Positions 1-6,724 are shown, counted from the stretch's first letter. The stretch: DNA of 10,471 nucleotides from Anthropogastromicrobium chipingensis_A (GCA_963605535.1 CAVCXB010000104.1:1-10471), one strand, 5' to 3'. Notes: a model not told the origin generated them from the letters alone. Program-made: numbers and translations.

Positions 1-109
1 CGATATAAGTCAAGAAAACACGAATAAAAAGTGATATAAAGATACATGACACGTTACGGTTCACGGTACGCGTGATCTGTAACAATAAAAAAGAGGAGAA
101 AATGAAATC
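1..109 (+). promoter_or_regulatory. Upstream region of the MFS transporter gene
   Basis: No gene is visible here. The ribosome-binding site AGAGGAG at 92-98 lies 11 nt before the ATG at 110. An ATG at 102 opens only three codons before a TGA that overlaps the ATG at 110, so it is not a gene start. Around 50-75 there is an imperfect inverted repeat (CACG and TAC on the left, GTA and CGTG on the right, around GGTTCACG). It could be an operator, but I see no convincing -35/-10 pair, so the promoter is not placed. Confidence 0.3.
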
Positions 110-1291
110 ATGAAATTTGATTACAAGAAAACAATGTATGCCTGCTTTATTGGCTACATCGTTCAGGCGGTTGTAAACAGCTTTGTGCCGTTACTGTTCG
201 TAACATTTCAGAAAAGTTACGACATTCCGTTAACACAGATCACGCTGCTCATTACAATCAACTTTGTCATTCAACTTTTGATTGACATGCTGTCGGCTGG
301 ATTCATTGACAAAATCGGCTACCGGGCATCTATGATTCTGGCTCATGTTTGCGCAGCGGCAGGACTTGGTATGCTGACCTTTTTGCCGGAAATCTGCCCG
401 ACACCATTTATGGGAATTTTGCTCTCAGTTGTTGTCTATGCAGTCGGAGGCGGTCTGCTTGAGGTTTTGGTCAGCCCGATTATTGAGGCATGCCCGACAG
501 ACAATAAGGAGAGTGCAATGAGCTTGTTACATTCTTTTTATTGCTGGGGCTGCACAGGTGTGGTACTGATTTCAACGATCTTTTTCAGTATTTGGGGGAC
601 CGAAAACTGGAAGATTCTCGCTCGCTTATGGGTGCTGCTTCCAATCGGTAATTTGATCTTATTTACAAAGGTGCCAATCTACAGCCTTCAGGAAGAGGGC
701 GAAAAGGGAATGACCTTCTCGGAGTTGGCGCGTGAGAAGGTATTCTGGGTGTTAATGATTATGATGCTTTGTTCTGGTGCGGCAGAACAGTCTGTGAGCC
801 AGTGGGCTTCCACATTTGCAGAGGAGGGCCTTGGCATCACAAAGACACTCGGCGATCTGGTTGGTCCGATGTCCTTTTCTATCCTGATGGGTCTTTCCAG
901 ACTGATTTACGGAAAATACGGCGAGAAGATGGATTTGGATCGCTTTATGAAATACAGTCTTGTGCTGTGTGTGGCATCTTACTTATGCATCAGTCTTGTT
1001 CCAGTTCCGATGGTAGAAATGATTGGCTGTGCAATCTGTGGATTTTCCGTCGGCATTCTGTGGCCGGGAACTTTCAGCAAGGCAGCGGCAGCACTCAGAC
1101 GTGGTGGCACGGTACTCTTTGCTATGCTTGCGCTTGCCGGTGATTTGGGCTGCTCTGGCGGACCGACACTCGTTGGTTTTGTGTCTGGTATGTTTGGAAA
1201 CAATATGCGAATCGGCATCTTTGTCGCAATCATTTTCCCAGTAGCCATGCTTATAAGCGTTCTTGCCGGAGCAAAAAGAAAAGCAGCATAA
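110..1291 (+). CDS. MFS family transporter, probably sugar or glycoside uptake
   Basis: This is a 393-residue integral membrane protein of the major facilitator superfamily, close to the usual length of about 400. The hydrophobic pattern fits twelve transmembrane segments in two halves. After the second segment, DKIGYR (residues 67-72) is recognisable as MFS motif A, the loop between TM2 and TM3. A charged central loop (about 192-210, rich in E and K) separates the halves. There is no cleavable signal peptide, as expected. The start at 110 is set by AGAGGAG at 92-98. The next gene on the same strand encodes a cytoplasmic GH3 glycosidase with its own promoter. Transporter and hydrolase therefore probably form one utilisation unit in which an oligosaccharide or glycoside is imported by proton symport and split inside. 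The substrate cannot be read from the sequence. No terminator is seen after the stop, so readthrough into the GH3 gene is possible. Confidence 0.9.
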   Translation: MKFDYKKTMYACFIGYIVQAVVNSFVPLLFVTFQKSYDIPLTQITLLITINFVIQLLIDMLSAGFIDKIGYRASMILAHVCAAAGLGMLTFLPEICPTPFMGILLSVVVYAVGGGLLEVLVSPIIEACPTDNKESAMSLLHSFYCWGCTGVVLISTIFFSIWGTENWKILARLWVLLPIGNLILFTKVPIYSLQEEGEKGMTFSELAREKVFWVLMIMMLCSGAAEQSVSQWASTFAEEGLGITKTLGDLVGPMSFSILMGLSRLIYGKYGEKMDLDRFMKYSLVLCVASYLCISLVPVPMVEMIGCAICGFSVGILWPGTFSKAAAALRRGGTVLFAMLALAGDLGCSGGPTLVGFVSGMFGNNMRIGIFVAIIFPVAMLISVLAGAKRKAA

Positions 1292-1320
1292 AAACAACAT
1301 AAAAAGGCAAATTTCTCACA

Positions 1321-1361
1321 TTGACAGAAGCTTTCTGATACGATAGCATGAAACTATCAGA
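1321..1361 (+). promoter_or_regulatory. Promoter and candidate operator of the GH3 gene
   Basis: TTGACA at 1321-1326, a 17-bp spacer and TAGCAT at 1344-1349 make a sigma-A-type promoter with a perfect -35 and a moderate -10. Transcription would start near 1356. Two inverted repeats overlap it: CAGAA/TTCTG (1325-1337) at the -35, and TCTGATA (1334-1340) facing TATCAGA (1355-1361) across the -10 and start point. Either could be a repressor site. An in-frame ATG at 1348 lies inside the -10 box, so it cannot be the start of translation for this transcript. Confidence 0.6.
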
Positions 1362-1425
1362 GAATTATCAAAAAACTATCAAGAAATTATCAAAAAACTA
1401 TCAAGAAATTATCAAGAAACGATCA
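1350..1425 (+). repeat. 11-bp tandem repeat in the GH3 leader (TATCA array)
   Basis: Seven units follow one another at exactly 11 bp. TATCA begins at 1355, 1366, 1377, 1388, 1399 and 1410, and the variant GATCA at 1421. Units alternate between the forms AAAAACTATCA and AGAAATTATCA, so a 22-bp super-repeat is also visible. The array lies between the predicted transcription start and the ribosome-binding site. It would be the 5' untranslated leader and is almost free of G. The spacing of about one helical turn would place all TATCA boxes on one DNA face. It may be a protein-binding array, an unstructured leader, or only slippage product. Confidence 0.85.
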
Positions 1426-1449
1426 GAAAAAACAATAAGGAGAAATGCG

Positions 1450-3699
1450 ATGACAGAACAACAGTTAAAGGATCTTCTGGCGGACATGAGCCTGGAGGAG
1501 AAGATTGGTCAGATGGTGCAGCTGACGGCGAACTTTTACGGAACGGATACGCTGATTACAGGCCCGATGGGAAGTGTAAAGATTGAGCCAGAGGAAATGA
1601 AACTTTGCGGAACGATTCTCGGAACGAGCGGTGCAGCAAAGCTAAAGGAAATTCAGGACAATGCGATGGCTGCACAGCCACATCACATTCCAATGCTGTT
1701 TATGCTCGATGTAATCAATGGCTTTCAGACCATTTTTCCGATTCCACTGGCGCAAGGATGCAGCTTTGAGCCAGAACTTGCTAAGAAGGGCGCACAGATT
1801 GCAGCAAAAGAGGCAGCCGCATCTGGCCTTCATGTGACATTTGCACCGATGGCCGATCTGGTGCGCGATGCACGCTGGGGAAGAGTCATGGAGTCACCGG
1901 GCGAGGACCCGTATCTGGACTATTGCTTTGCGAAGGCGATGGCAGAGGGCTTTCAGGGGGAGACACCGGATGCACTAAAGGAAAAAGGAAACATTTCGGC
2001 GTGCCTGAAGCATTTTGCCTGCTATGGTTATCCAGAGGGCGGTCGTGAGTACGACAATGTAGAGCTGTCAGAGCGCACGTTCCGTCAGGATTATTTAAAT
2101 GGCTATCAGGGCGCGGTGGATGGCGGCTGCCGCATGGCAATGACTTCCTTTAATACATTGAATCGTGTACCGTCAACGGCAAATAAGTGGCTGATGCGAA
2201 AGGTATTGCGAGAGGATCTTGGCTTTGACGGCGTATTGATCTCTGATTATGCGGCAGTTGAAGAGCTGATTCCACATGGCATTGCAGAGGATAAGAGAGA
2301 AGCTGCGAAGCTTGCCATTGAGGCAGGTGTAGACATTGACATGATGTCGGACGTATATCTTCATTATTTAAAGGAGCTTGTGGAGTCTGGTGAGGTAGAC
2401 GAATCTCTCGTAGATGAGGCGGTACTTCGCATTCTCAAGCTGAAAAATGATCTTGGCCTCTTTGAACATCCATATAAGGATGCAAGCGAGGAGGATGAAA
2501 AGAATCTGATCTTATGTGATGCGCACCGGGCAGCAGCGCGCGAAGCGGCAGCAAAGACCTTCGTTCTTCTGAAAAATGAGGATAAGGTTTTGCCACTCTC
2601 AAAGCAGGAAACCTCCGAGATTTTGTTTGCAGGTCCGTATATGGACACCAGAGAGCTTTGTGGTGCGTGGTCGTTCCCGACAACCTATGACAACATCAAA
2701 ACTGTGAAGGAACGCATACAGGAGCACACAGGGGATATGTGTCACTTTATGGAGGGTTGCAGCATGTTTTATAATAAGGAAGTAATCCGTGATCATGTCG
2801 AGAAAGGCATGACACGGAAAGAGGCAGAAGAGTCGATTGATCAGACCGTGCAGGCTGCAAAAACATCGCCAAAGGTGGTGCTGTTTTTAGGCGAATCCTT
2901 CCGCCAGACAGGAGAGGGTGCAAGCCGAACCTGTATCACATTGCCAGAGATTCAGATGGAGCTACTTCGCAAAGTGTCAGCAGTCAATGACAATGTGATC
3001 GTTGTATTGTTTGCGGGACGTCCGATTGAGGTGGCGCCGATCGAAGCACTGGCAAAGGCGGTCTTGTATGTGTGGATGCCGGGAACCGAGGGAGCGGCAG
3101 CAATTACCGATGTCTTATTTGGAACAACAGAGCCGACAGGCCGCCTTGCCATGAGCTTTCCAAACGTTTCCTCACAGGAGCCGCTGTATTACAATCGCTT
3201 CCAGGGCGGACGACCGCGAAATCTGGGCGATCCGAAGGCATTTCGCATCGGTTACATTGACACGGAGTACCGTCCATTACATTCCTTTGGCTATGGCTTG
3301 TCCTATACCACCTTTTCTTATTCGCCAGTAACTATCGTTGAGAAGGAAACAAACGAGAAAGCAAAGCAAGAATCGAATCAGGAAGCAAGGCCAAAATCAG
3401 AAACTGCATGGATTGCATCCACCACTGTAACCAATACAGGAGATCGGGAGGGAACCGAGACCGTTCAGCTCTATATCCGCGATGTGAGCGGCAGTGTAGT
3501 GCGTCCGGTACGTGAACTCAAGGGCTTTAAGAAGATTACACTCAAGCCGGGCGAGAGTCGTGAGGTGTCATTTGAGATTACAGAGCCGATGCTTCGTTTC
3601 TGGCGAATTGATATGACCTATGGCAGCGAGCCGGGTAAGTTTGAGGTATATATTGGCGCAGACAGCACGACCGAGAATAAGGCTTCATTTTTGCTTTGA
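1450..3699 (+). CDS. Glycoside hydrolase family 3 beta-glycosidase (BglX-like)
   Basis: This 749-residue cytoplasmic enzyme probably releases terminal beta-linked sugars (beta-glucosidase or beta-xylosidase type). The start at 1450 is chosen because AAGGAG at 1437-1442 lies 7 nt upstream. A frame extension to 1348 would run through the promoter -10 box and the repeat. Domain order is that of GH3: a TIM barrel (about 1-315) with the KHF motif (187-189) and the nucleophile Asp266 in LISDY; an alpha/beta sandwich (about 365-610) with a GEGASR stretch whose Glu489 is the likely acid/base residue; and a C-terminal fibronectin-III-like domain (about 650-749). A charged Lys/Glu/Gln-rich linker (about 633-655) precedes the last domain. 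There is no signal peptide, so hydrolysis is intracellular and depends on uptake, presumably by the upstream MFS protein. Exact sugar specificity within GH3 is not predictable here. Catalytic assignments are from motif recall, not alignment. Confidence 0.93.
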   Translation: MTEQQLKDLLADMSLEEKIGQMVQLTANFYGTDTLITGPMGSVKIEPEEMKLCGTILGTSGAAKLKEIQDNAMAAQPHHIPMLFMLDVINGFQTIFPIPLAQGCSFEPELAKKGAQIAAKEAAASGLHVTFAPMADLVRDARWGRVMESPGEDPYLDYCFAKAMAEGFQGETPDALKEKGNISACLKHFACYGYPEGGREYDNVELSERTFRQDYLNGYQGAVDGGCRMAMTSFNTLNRVPSTANKWLMRKVLREDLGFDGVLISDYAAVEELIPHGIAEDKREAAKLAIEAGVDIDMMSDVYLHYLKELVESGEVDESLVDEAVLRILKLKNDLGLFEHPYKDASEEDEKNLILCDAHRAAAREAAAKTFVLLKNEDKVLPLSKQETSEILFAGPYMDTRELCGAWSFPTTYDNIKTVKERIQEHTGDMCHFMEGCSMFYNKEVIRDHVEKGMTRKEAEESIDQTVQAAKTSPKVVLFLGESFRQTGEGASRTCITLPEIQMELLRKVSAVNDNVIVVLFAGRPIEVAPIEALAKAVLYVWMPGTEGAAAITDVLFGTTEPTGRLAMSFPNVSSQEPLYYNRFQGGRPRNLGDPKAFRIGYIDTEYRPLHSFGYGLSYTTFSYSPVTIVEKETNEKAKQESNQEARPKSETAWIASTTVTNTGDREGTETVQLYIRDVSGSVVRPVRELKGFKKITLKPGESREVSFEITEPMLRFWRIDMTYGSEPGKFEVYIGADSTTENKASFLL

Positions 3700-3940
3700 T
3701 TCAGACGGATTTTGACGAAGTTTGGACGATTCTGGCTACAAAACAGAAGAAATGATCTGAAATTCTGCAAAAATGGAGATAATCAGGCACTATATAGCCT
3801 AAAATTCCTTAAATAAAGAATTAACAATGAAACGACAGATGAAATGATTTAATTAAAATGCATAAAAAAAACTGGATGGACAGTCCGCCAATTGAGCAGA
3901 AAAGGCAAAAAAATTGCAGAAAAACGCTCGGACACTGAAT
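3700..3940. other. Gene-free spacer after the GH3 gene
   Basis: Together with the following promoter and leader, this makes about 350 bases between genes. I see no gene. A weak hairpin, AGGC (3785-3788) facing GCCT (3797-3800), has no T-tract, so it is not a convincing terminator. The rest is A-rich, with TTAATTAA and an A8 run. A 74-codon TTG-initiated frame from 3892 crosses the HPr-like promoter and its gene in another frame and has no ribosome-binding site. Confidence 0.5.
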
Positions 3941-3969
3941 TTGACAAAAAAGAAACAATGTGCTATAAG
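3941..3969 (+). promoter_or_regulatory. Strong promoter of the HPr-like gene
   Basis: TTGACA at 3941-3946, a 17-bp A-rich spacer and TATAAG at 3964-3969 give a perfect -35 and a five-of-six -10. The predicted start is near 3976, leaving a leader of about 75 nt before the TTG start at 4052. Confidence 0.8.
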
Positions 3970-3977
3970 TATGTCAA

Positions 3978-3999
3978 TGCAGTGAACCGGTACACTGCA
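3978..3999 (+). promoter_or_regulatory. 22-bp near-perfect palindrome at the HPr-like transcription start
   Basis: TGCAGTG (3978-3984) faces CACTGCA (3993-3999), and the middle contains the palindrome ACCGGT. Only one symmetric position pair mismatches. It lies 8 nt after the -10 box and covers about +2 to +24. This is a typical position for a repressor operator. In RNA it would form a 7-bp hairpin at the very 5' end, which could protect the message. Which of these applies cannot be told from the sequence. Confidence 0.6.
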
Positions 4000-4051
4000 G
4001 GGGGTAACAATAAGACAACGACATCACCGAATATTGAAGGGAGTGAAAGCA

Positions 4052-4276
4052 TTGTTTACAAGAGAAATTCATTTATCTCGGGAAACAGTCCAGGACTTTG
4101 TATCAGAAGCAAGTAAGTGTGATTTTGACGTAGATTTGGGTTATAACCGCATTGTTGTAGATGCAAAATCAATTATGGGTGTTTTCAGCCTTGATTTGAC
4201 CAAAAGCTTAACTGTCAGATACCCACTGAAAGATGACCAGTTCGAAGTAGCGTTGAATCGATTTGCGCTGAACTAA
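4052..4276 (+). CDS. HPr-fold protein lacking the phosphorylated His (Crh-like)
   Basis: This 74-residue protein aligns without gaps to Bacillus HPr from memory, with an offset of six residues. It has ASK at 20-22, then the hallmark AKSIMGV at 38-44 containing Ser40, which matches the regulatory Ser46 of HPr. The His15 position is Ser9 and the Arg17 position is Glu11, so it cannot carry the PEP-derived phosphate of the PTS. It may still be a target of HPr kinase, as Crh is in Bacillus. The start is TTG at 4052, fixed by GAAGGGAG at 4036-4043 with 8 nt spacing. A TTG at 4034 lies before that site and a GTG at 4043 overlaps it. The gene is monocistronic, with a strong promoter, a start-site palindrome and a terminator. 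A role in carbon regulation is inference. Many clostridia carry HPr paralogues of unknown role. Confidence 0.82.
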   Translation: MFTREIHLSRETVQDFVSEASKCDFDVDLGYNRIVVDAKSIMGVFSLDLTKSLTVRYPLKDDQFEVALNRFALN

Positions 4277-4314
4277 AATACGAGACATAGCCGGGGAGTT
4301 CGGTAATATAGAAG

Positions 4315-4350
4315 ACCGCATGTGGAAGAGATTCTGCATGCGGTTTCTTT
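4315..4350 (+). terminator. Intrinsic terminator of the HPr-like gene
   Basis: ACCGCATG (4315-4322) and CATGCGGT (4337-4344) form a perfect 8-bp stem with a 14-nt loop, followed by TTTCTTT. It lies 39 nt after the stop codon. Confidence 0.85.
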
Positions 4351-4460
4351 GTCCCACAAAGTCGAAAAATGCGAGAAAATTTGCGTGAAAAAACACCATA
4401 TATGGAGTATGATGGAACTACAAGGGTTTCCAGAAAATGTAAGATTGACCAATATCGATC

Positions 4461-4500
4461 CGATATCTAATGATATCTAATAATATCTACTGATATCAGC
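4461..4500 (+). repeat. 10-bp tandem repeat upstream of the microprotein gene
   Basis: Four consecutive 10-bp units, all variants of TGATATCTAA (the last is TGATATCAGC), end 36 nt before the ATG at 4537. Each contains ATATC, and GATATC is itself a palindrome. The likely promoter of the following gene is upstream: a TATGAT hexamer at 4408-4413 without a clear -35, next to the 10-bp palindrome CCATATATGG (4396-4405). A TTGACC at 4445-4450 with a weak TAATGA at 4468 is an alternative that would put the repeat over the -10. No function is established. Confidence 0.75.
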
Positions 4501-4536
4501 GCATAGTGAGGAGACATCAGAAAGGAAGGGGAGTTT

Positions 4537-4710
4537 ATGGTGTATAGTGAAAAACAGGAGCAGAATTGGAGAGAGCAGGCGGCAGCACTTCAAAAGCGCC
4601 TTGACTATTATGAGCAGGAAAACGCAAGGTTACAGCTTCAGAATGAGGCATTGCATGAGACGGCATGGCAGTTAATTCGTCGAATCCGCACACTGGAAGG
4701 GAAAAAATAA
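4537..4710 (+). CDS. 57-residue leucine-zipper-like microprotein, hypothetical
   Basis: The gene starts with ATG at 4537 behind a very strong purine tract, AAGGAAGGGGAG (4522-4533), and runs 57 codons to TAA. The product is highly charged and Gln/Glu-rich. Residues 18, 25, 32, 39, 46 and 53 are L, Y, L, L, L, L at exact 7-residue spacing. The alternate core positions 22, 29, 36, 43 and 50 are L, N, N, A, I. This is a parallel coiled-coil pattern over about 40 residues, with Asn at two core positions as in dimeric zippers. There is no membrane segment or basic DNA-binding arm before the zipper, although RRIR near the end is basic. I do not recognise the family. It is probably a homo- or heterodimerising partner protein. 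The gene is preceded by a terminator and a repeat, and no strong promoter is assigned. Confidence 0.65.
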   Translation: MVYSEKQEQNWREQAAALQKRLDYYEQENARLQLQNEALHETAWQLIRRIRTLEGKK

Positions 4711-4937
4711 GGGAAACAGCAATATTTTACGAGAAATTGCGAGAAATGGAAAAAAAGTACTAGACGAACCGTGCATTTTGTGAGAAAATAGAAGCGTATG
4801 AGGCGGACTGTGTTCAGCAGCTCAGTTGCCGAGTATACATATTGAAGATATGGCTGTAAACTGCCGATCAGCAGTCGGTGGGGTCATAATCAGCACCTTG
4901 AGTGGTGCAACATACAGAACTGAAAGGAGTTTTTGCA
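4711..4937 (+). promoter_or_regulatory. Leader region of the NifU-like/GGGtGRT operon
   Basis: This gene-free spacer holds two hairpins close to the start codon. CTGCCGA (4861-4867) faces TCGGTGG (4875-4881), seven pairs with two G-U. GCACC (4893-4897) faces GGTGC (4904-4908), perfect with a 6-nt loop. GGTG of the first hairpin could instead pair with CACC of the second, so two exclusive folds are possible. The ribosome-binding site AAAGGAG is at 4923-4929. No consensus promoter stands out: TTGCCG (4826) with TATGGC (4849), or TATACA at 4834, are weak candidates. No known riboswitch class is recognised. Confidence 0.4.
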
Positions 4938-5630
4938 ATGGTTATTTCACGTGAAGTTGAAGAGATGTGCGTTGTAAAGCAGGGCGTTCATCATGGTGCT
5001 GCTCCGATTCCGGAGGAAGCAAAGTGGGTGCAGGCAAAGGAAGTGAAAGACATTTCCGGTTTCACACACGGAGTCGGCTGGTGTGCTCCTCAGCAGGGCG
5101 CATGTAAGCTGTCCCTCAACGTTAAGGAGGGTATCATTCAGGAGGCTCTCGTTGAGACCATCGGATGTTCCGGTATGACTCACTCTGCAGCTATGGCAGC
5201 TGAGGTTCTTCCGGGCCTGACTGTTATGGAAGCACTGAATACAGACCTTGTTTGTGATGCAATCAACACCGCTATGAGAGAGCTGTTCTTACAGATCGTT
5301 TATGGACGTTCCCAGAGTGCATTCTCTGAGGATGGACTGGCTGTAGGTGCAGGTCTGGAGGATCTTGGAAAGGGTCTTCGTTCTCAGGTTGGTACAATGT
5401 ACGGTACTCTTCAGAAGGGACCTCGTTACCTGGAGATGGCAGAGGGCTATGTAACCGGTATCGCTCTGGATGCAGACGATCAGATTATCGGTTATCAGTT
5501 CGTAAGCCTTGGAAAGATGACTGACTTCATTAAGAAGGGCGATGATCCGAATACCGCATGGGAGAAGGCAAAGGGTCAGTATGGCCGTGTTGCTGATGCA
5601 GTTAAGATCATTGACCCAAGAAAAGAATAA
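4938..5630 (+). CDS. NifU/IscU-like iron-sulfur scaffold-type protein
   Basis: The 230-residue product carries a NifU-N/IscU-like domain over roughly residues 40-135, with a C-terminal extension of about 95 residues. The start at 4938 follows AAAGGAG (4923-4929); an upstream GTG at 4902 has no such site. Recognisable features are a GWC with Cys49 (and Cys56 nearby), corresponding to the first scaffold cysteine, and IGCSGMTHSAAMA with Cys77, matching the GC/A-rich second-cysteine region. The third ligand of classical IscU, normally in a helix about 43 residues later, has no Cys in the corresponding stretch (IVYGRSQ, about residues 120-126). Cys11 and Cys106 are extra. It may thus hold or transfer a cluster in a non-standard way, or bind another metal. 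It is co-transcribed with the GGGtGRT gene 17 nt downstream. Codons such as GGT, CGT and CTG/CTT dominate, suggesting high expression. The family call is fairly sure; the biochemical role is inference. Confidence 0.85.
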   Translation: MVISREVEEMCVVKQGVHHGAAPIPEEAKWVQAKEVKDISGFTHGVGWCAPQQGACKLSLNVKEGIIQEALVETIGCSGMTHSAAMAAEVLPGLTVMEALNTDLVCDAINTAMRELFLQIVYGRSQSAFSEDGLAVGAGLEDLGKGLRSQVGTMYGTLQKGPRYLEMAEGYVTGIALDADDQIIGYQFVSLGKMTDFIKKGDDPNTAWEKAKGQYGRVADAVKIIDPRKE

Positions 5631-5647
5631 TACAGGAGGTAACGAAA

Positions 5648-6658
5648 ATGGCTTTATTTGAGTCCTATGAGAGACGTATTGACCAGATCAATGCGGTTCT
5701 GAATAGCTATGGTATCGCTTCTATCGAAGAGGCAGAGAAGATTACAAAGGATGCAGGACTGGATGTATATGCTCAGATCAAGGGTATCCAGCCGATCTGT
5801 TTTGAGAATGCTTGCTGGGCTTACACCGTTGGTGCAGCAATCGCAATCAAGAAGGGCTGCCGTAAGGCTGCTGATGCTGCAGCTGCTATCGGTGAGGGTC
5901 TTCAGTCCTTCTGTATCCCGGGTTCTGTTGCAGATACCCGTAAGGTAGGTCTTGGTCACGGAAACCTTGGCAAGATGCTTCTGGAAGAGGAGACCGAGTG
6001 CTTCTGCTTCCTGGCAGGTCATGAGTCTTTCGCAGCAGCTGAGGGTGCTATCGGTATCGCAGAGAAGGCAAACAAGGTTCGTCAGAAGCCTCTTCGCGTT
6101 ATCTTAAATGGTCTTGGAAAGGATGCTGCACAGATCATTTCCCGTATCAATGGATTTACATACGTAGAAACTGAGTACAACCCATATACCAACGAGGTTA
6201 AGGAAGTATACCGCAAGGCATACTCTGAGGGACTTCGCGCAAAGGTTAACTGCTACGGCGCAAACAGCGTACCGGAAGGTGTTGCTATCATGTGGAAGGA
6301 GAATGTAGACGTTTCCATCACTGGTAACTCCACAAACCCGACCCGTTTCCAGCATCCAGTAGCAGGTACCTACAAGAAGGAGCGTATCGAGGCTGGTAAG
6401 AAGTACTTCTCCGTAGCATCTGGTGGTGGTACAGGACGTACTCTGCATCCGGATAACATGGCAGCAGGTCCGGCTTCCTATGGTATGACCGATACTTTAG
6501 GCCGTATGCATTCTGATGCACAGTTCGCAGGTTCCTCTTCCGTTCCGGCTCACGTAGAGATGATGGGTCTGATCGGTGCAGGAAACAACCCGATGGTTGG
6601 TATGACTGTAGCTGTAGCTGTTTCGATCGAGGAAGCTGCTAAGGCTGGTAAGTTCTAA
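5648..6658 (+). CDS. GGGtGRT family protein, function unknown
   Basis: The 336-residue protein contains the signature GGGTGRT at residues 259-265, followed by LHPDNMA and a glycine-rich C-terminal third. This matches the family named after that motif. AGGAGGT at 5634-5640, 7 nt before the ATG, is close to ideal. Seven cysteines (51, 56, 71, 89, 118, 120, 202) are spread over the N-terminal two thirds, several near Gly/His-rich stretches (GLGHGNLG at 101-108, LAGHE at 122-126). Small residues and predicted Rossmann-like beta-alpha units suggest a soluble cytoplasmic protein; no signal or membrane segment is seen. Direct coupling with the NifU-like gene implies that it receives or helps build a metal-sulfur cluster, which is inference. 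Codon choice is strongly biased (GGT, CGT, GTT, ATC, AAG), more so than the GH3 gene, as in abundant proteins. The catalytic activity is unknown. Confidence 0.88.
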   Translation: MALFESYERRIDQINAVLNSYGIASIEEAEKITKDAGLDVYAQIKGIQPICFENACWAYTVGAAIAIKKGCRKAADAAAAIGEGLQSFCIPGSVADTRKVGLGHGNLGKMLLEEETECFCFLAGHESFAAAEGAIGIAEKANKVRQKPLRVILNGLGKDAAQIISRINGFTYVETEYNPYTNEVKEVYRKAYSEGLRAKVNCYGANSVPEGVAIMWKENVDVSITGNSTNPTRFQHPVAGTYKKERIEAGKKYFSVASGGGTGRTLHPDNMAAGPASYGMTDTLGRMHSDAQFAGSSSVPAHVEMMGLIGAGNNPMVGMTVAVAVSIEEAAKAGKF

Positions 6659-6662
6659 TTTT

Positions 6663-6682
6663 TCAAGGAAAATCAAGGAAAA
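6663..6682 (+). repeat. Two-copy 10-bp direct repeat after the GGGtGRT stop
   Basis: TCAAGGAAAA occurs twice in tandem, starting 5 nt after the stop codon, and the next bases (TC) continue the match. It is short and may be simple slippage. Confidence 0.6.
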
Positions 6683-6724
6683 TCGGAACAGAAGAAAACA
6701 ACAAAACGTGTCAAATAACGAGCG

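Noticed and set aside
1348..1449. N-terminal extension of the GH3 protein from ATG 1348
   Set aside because: The ATG lies within the promoter -10 box and has no ribosome-binding site. The extension translates a DNA tandem repeat, whereas AAGGAG at 1437-1442 fits the ATG at 1450.
3892..4116. 74-codon frame with TTG start upstream of the HPr-like gene
   Set aside because: It runs across the promoter and palindrome, overlaps the HPr-like gene in another frame, and has no ribosome-binding site or recognisable domain.
3880..4811. Inverted 10-mer ACAGTCCGCC (3880-3889) and GGCGGACTGT (4802-4811)
   Set aside because: Several 10-bp matches are expected by chance in 10 kb, flanks do not extend, and the sites have no matching context.
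4902..4937. GTG start at 4902 for the NifU-like protein
   Set aside because: It lies in the second leader hairpin without a Shine-Dalgarno site. AAAGGAG at 4923-4929 fits ATG 4938.
4850..4954. 34-codon frame (ATG 4850) overlapping the NifU-like start, possible leader peptide
   Set aside because: There is only a weak purine stretch upstream and no sequence character of known leader peptides. It is kept as a remote option only.
5654..6521. Minus-strand frames opposite the GGGtGRT gene
   Set aside because: They are shadows caused by strong codon bias in the real gene, with no ribosome-binding sites or domains.
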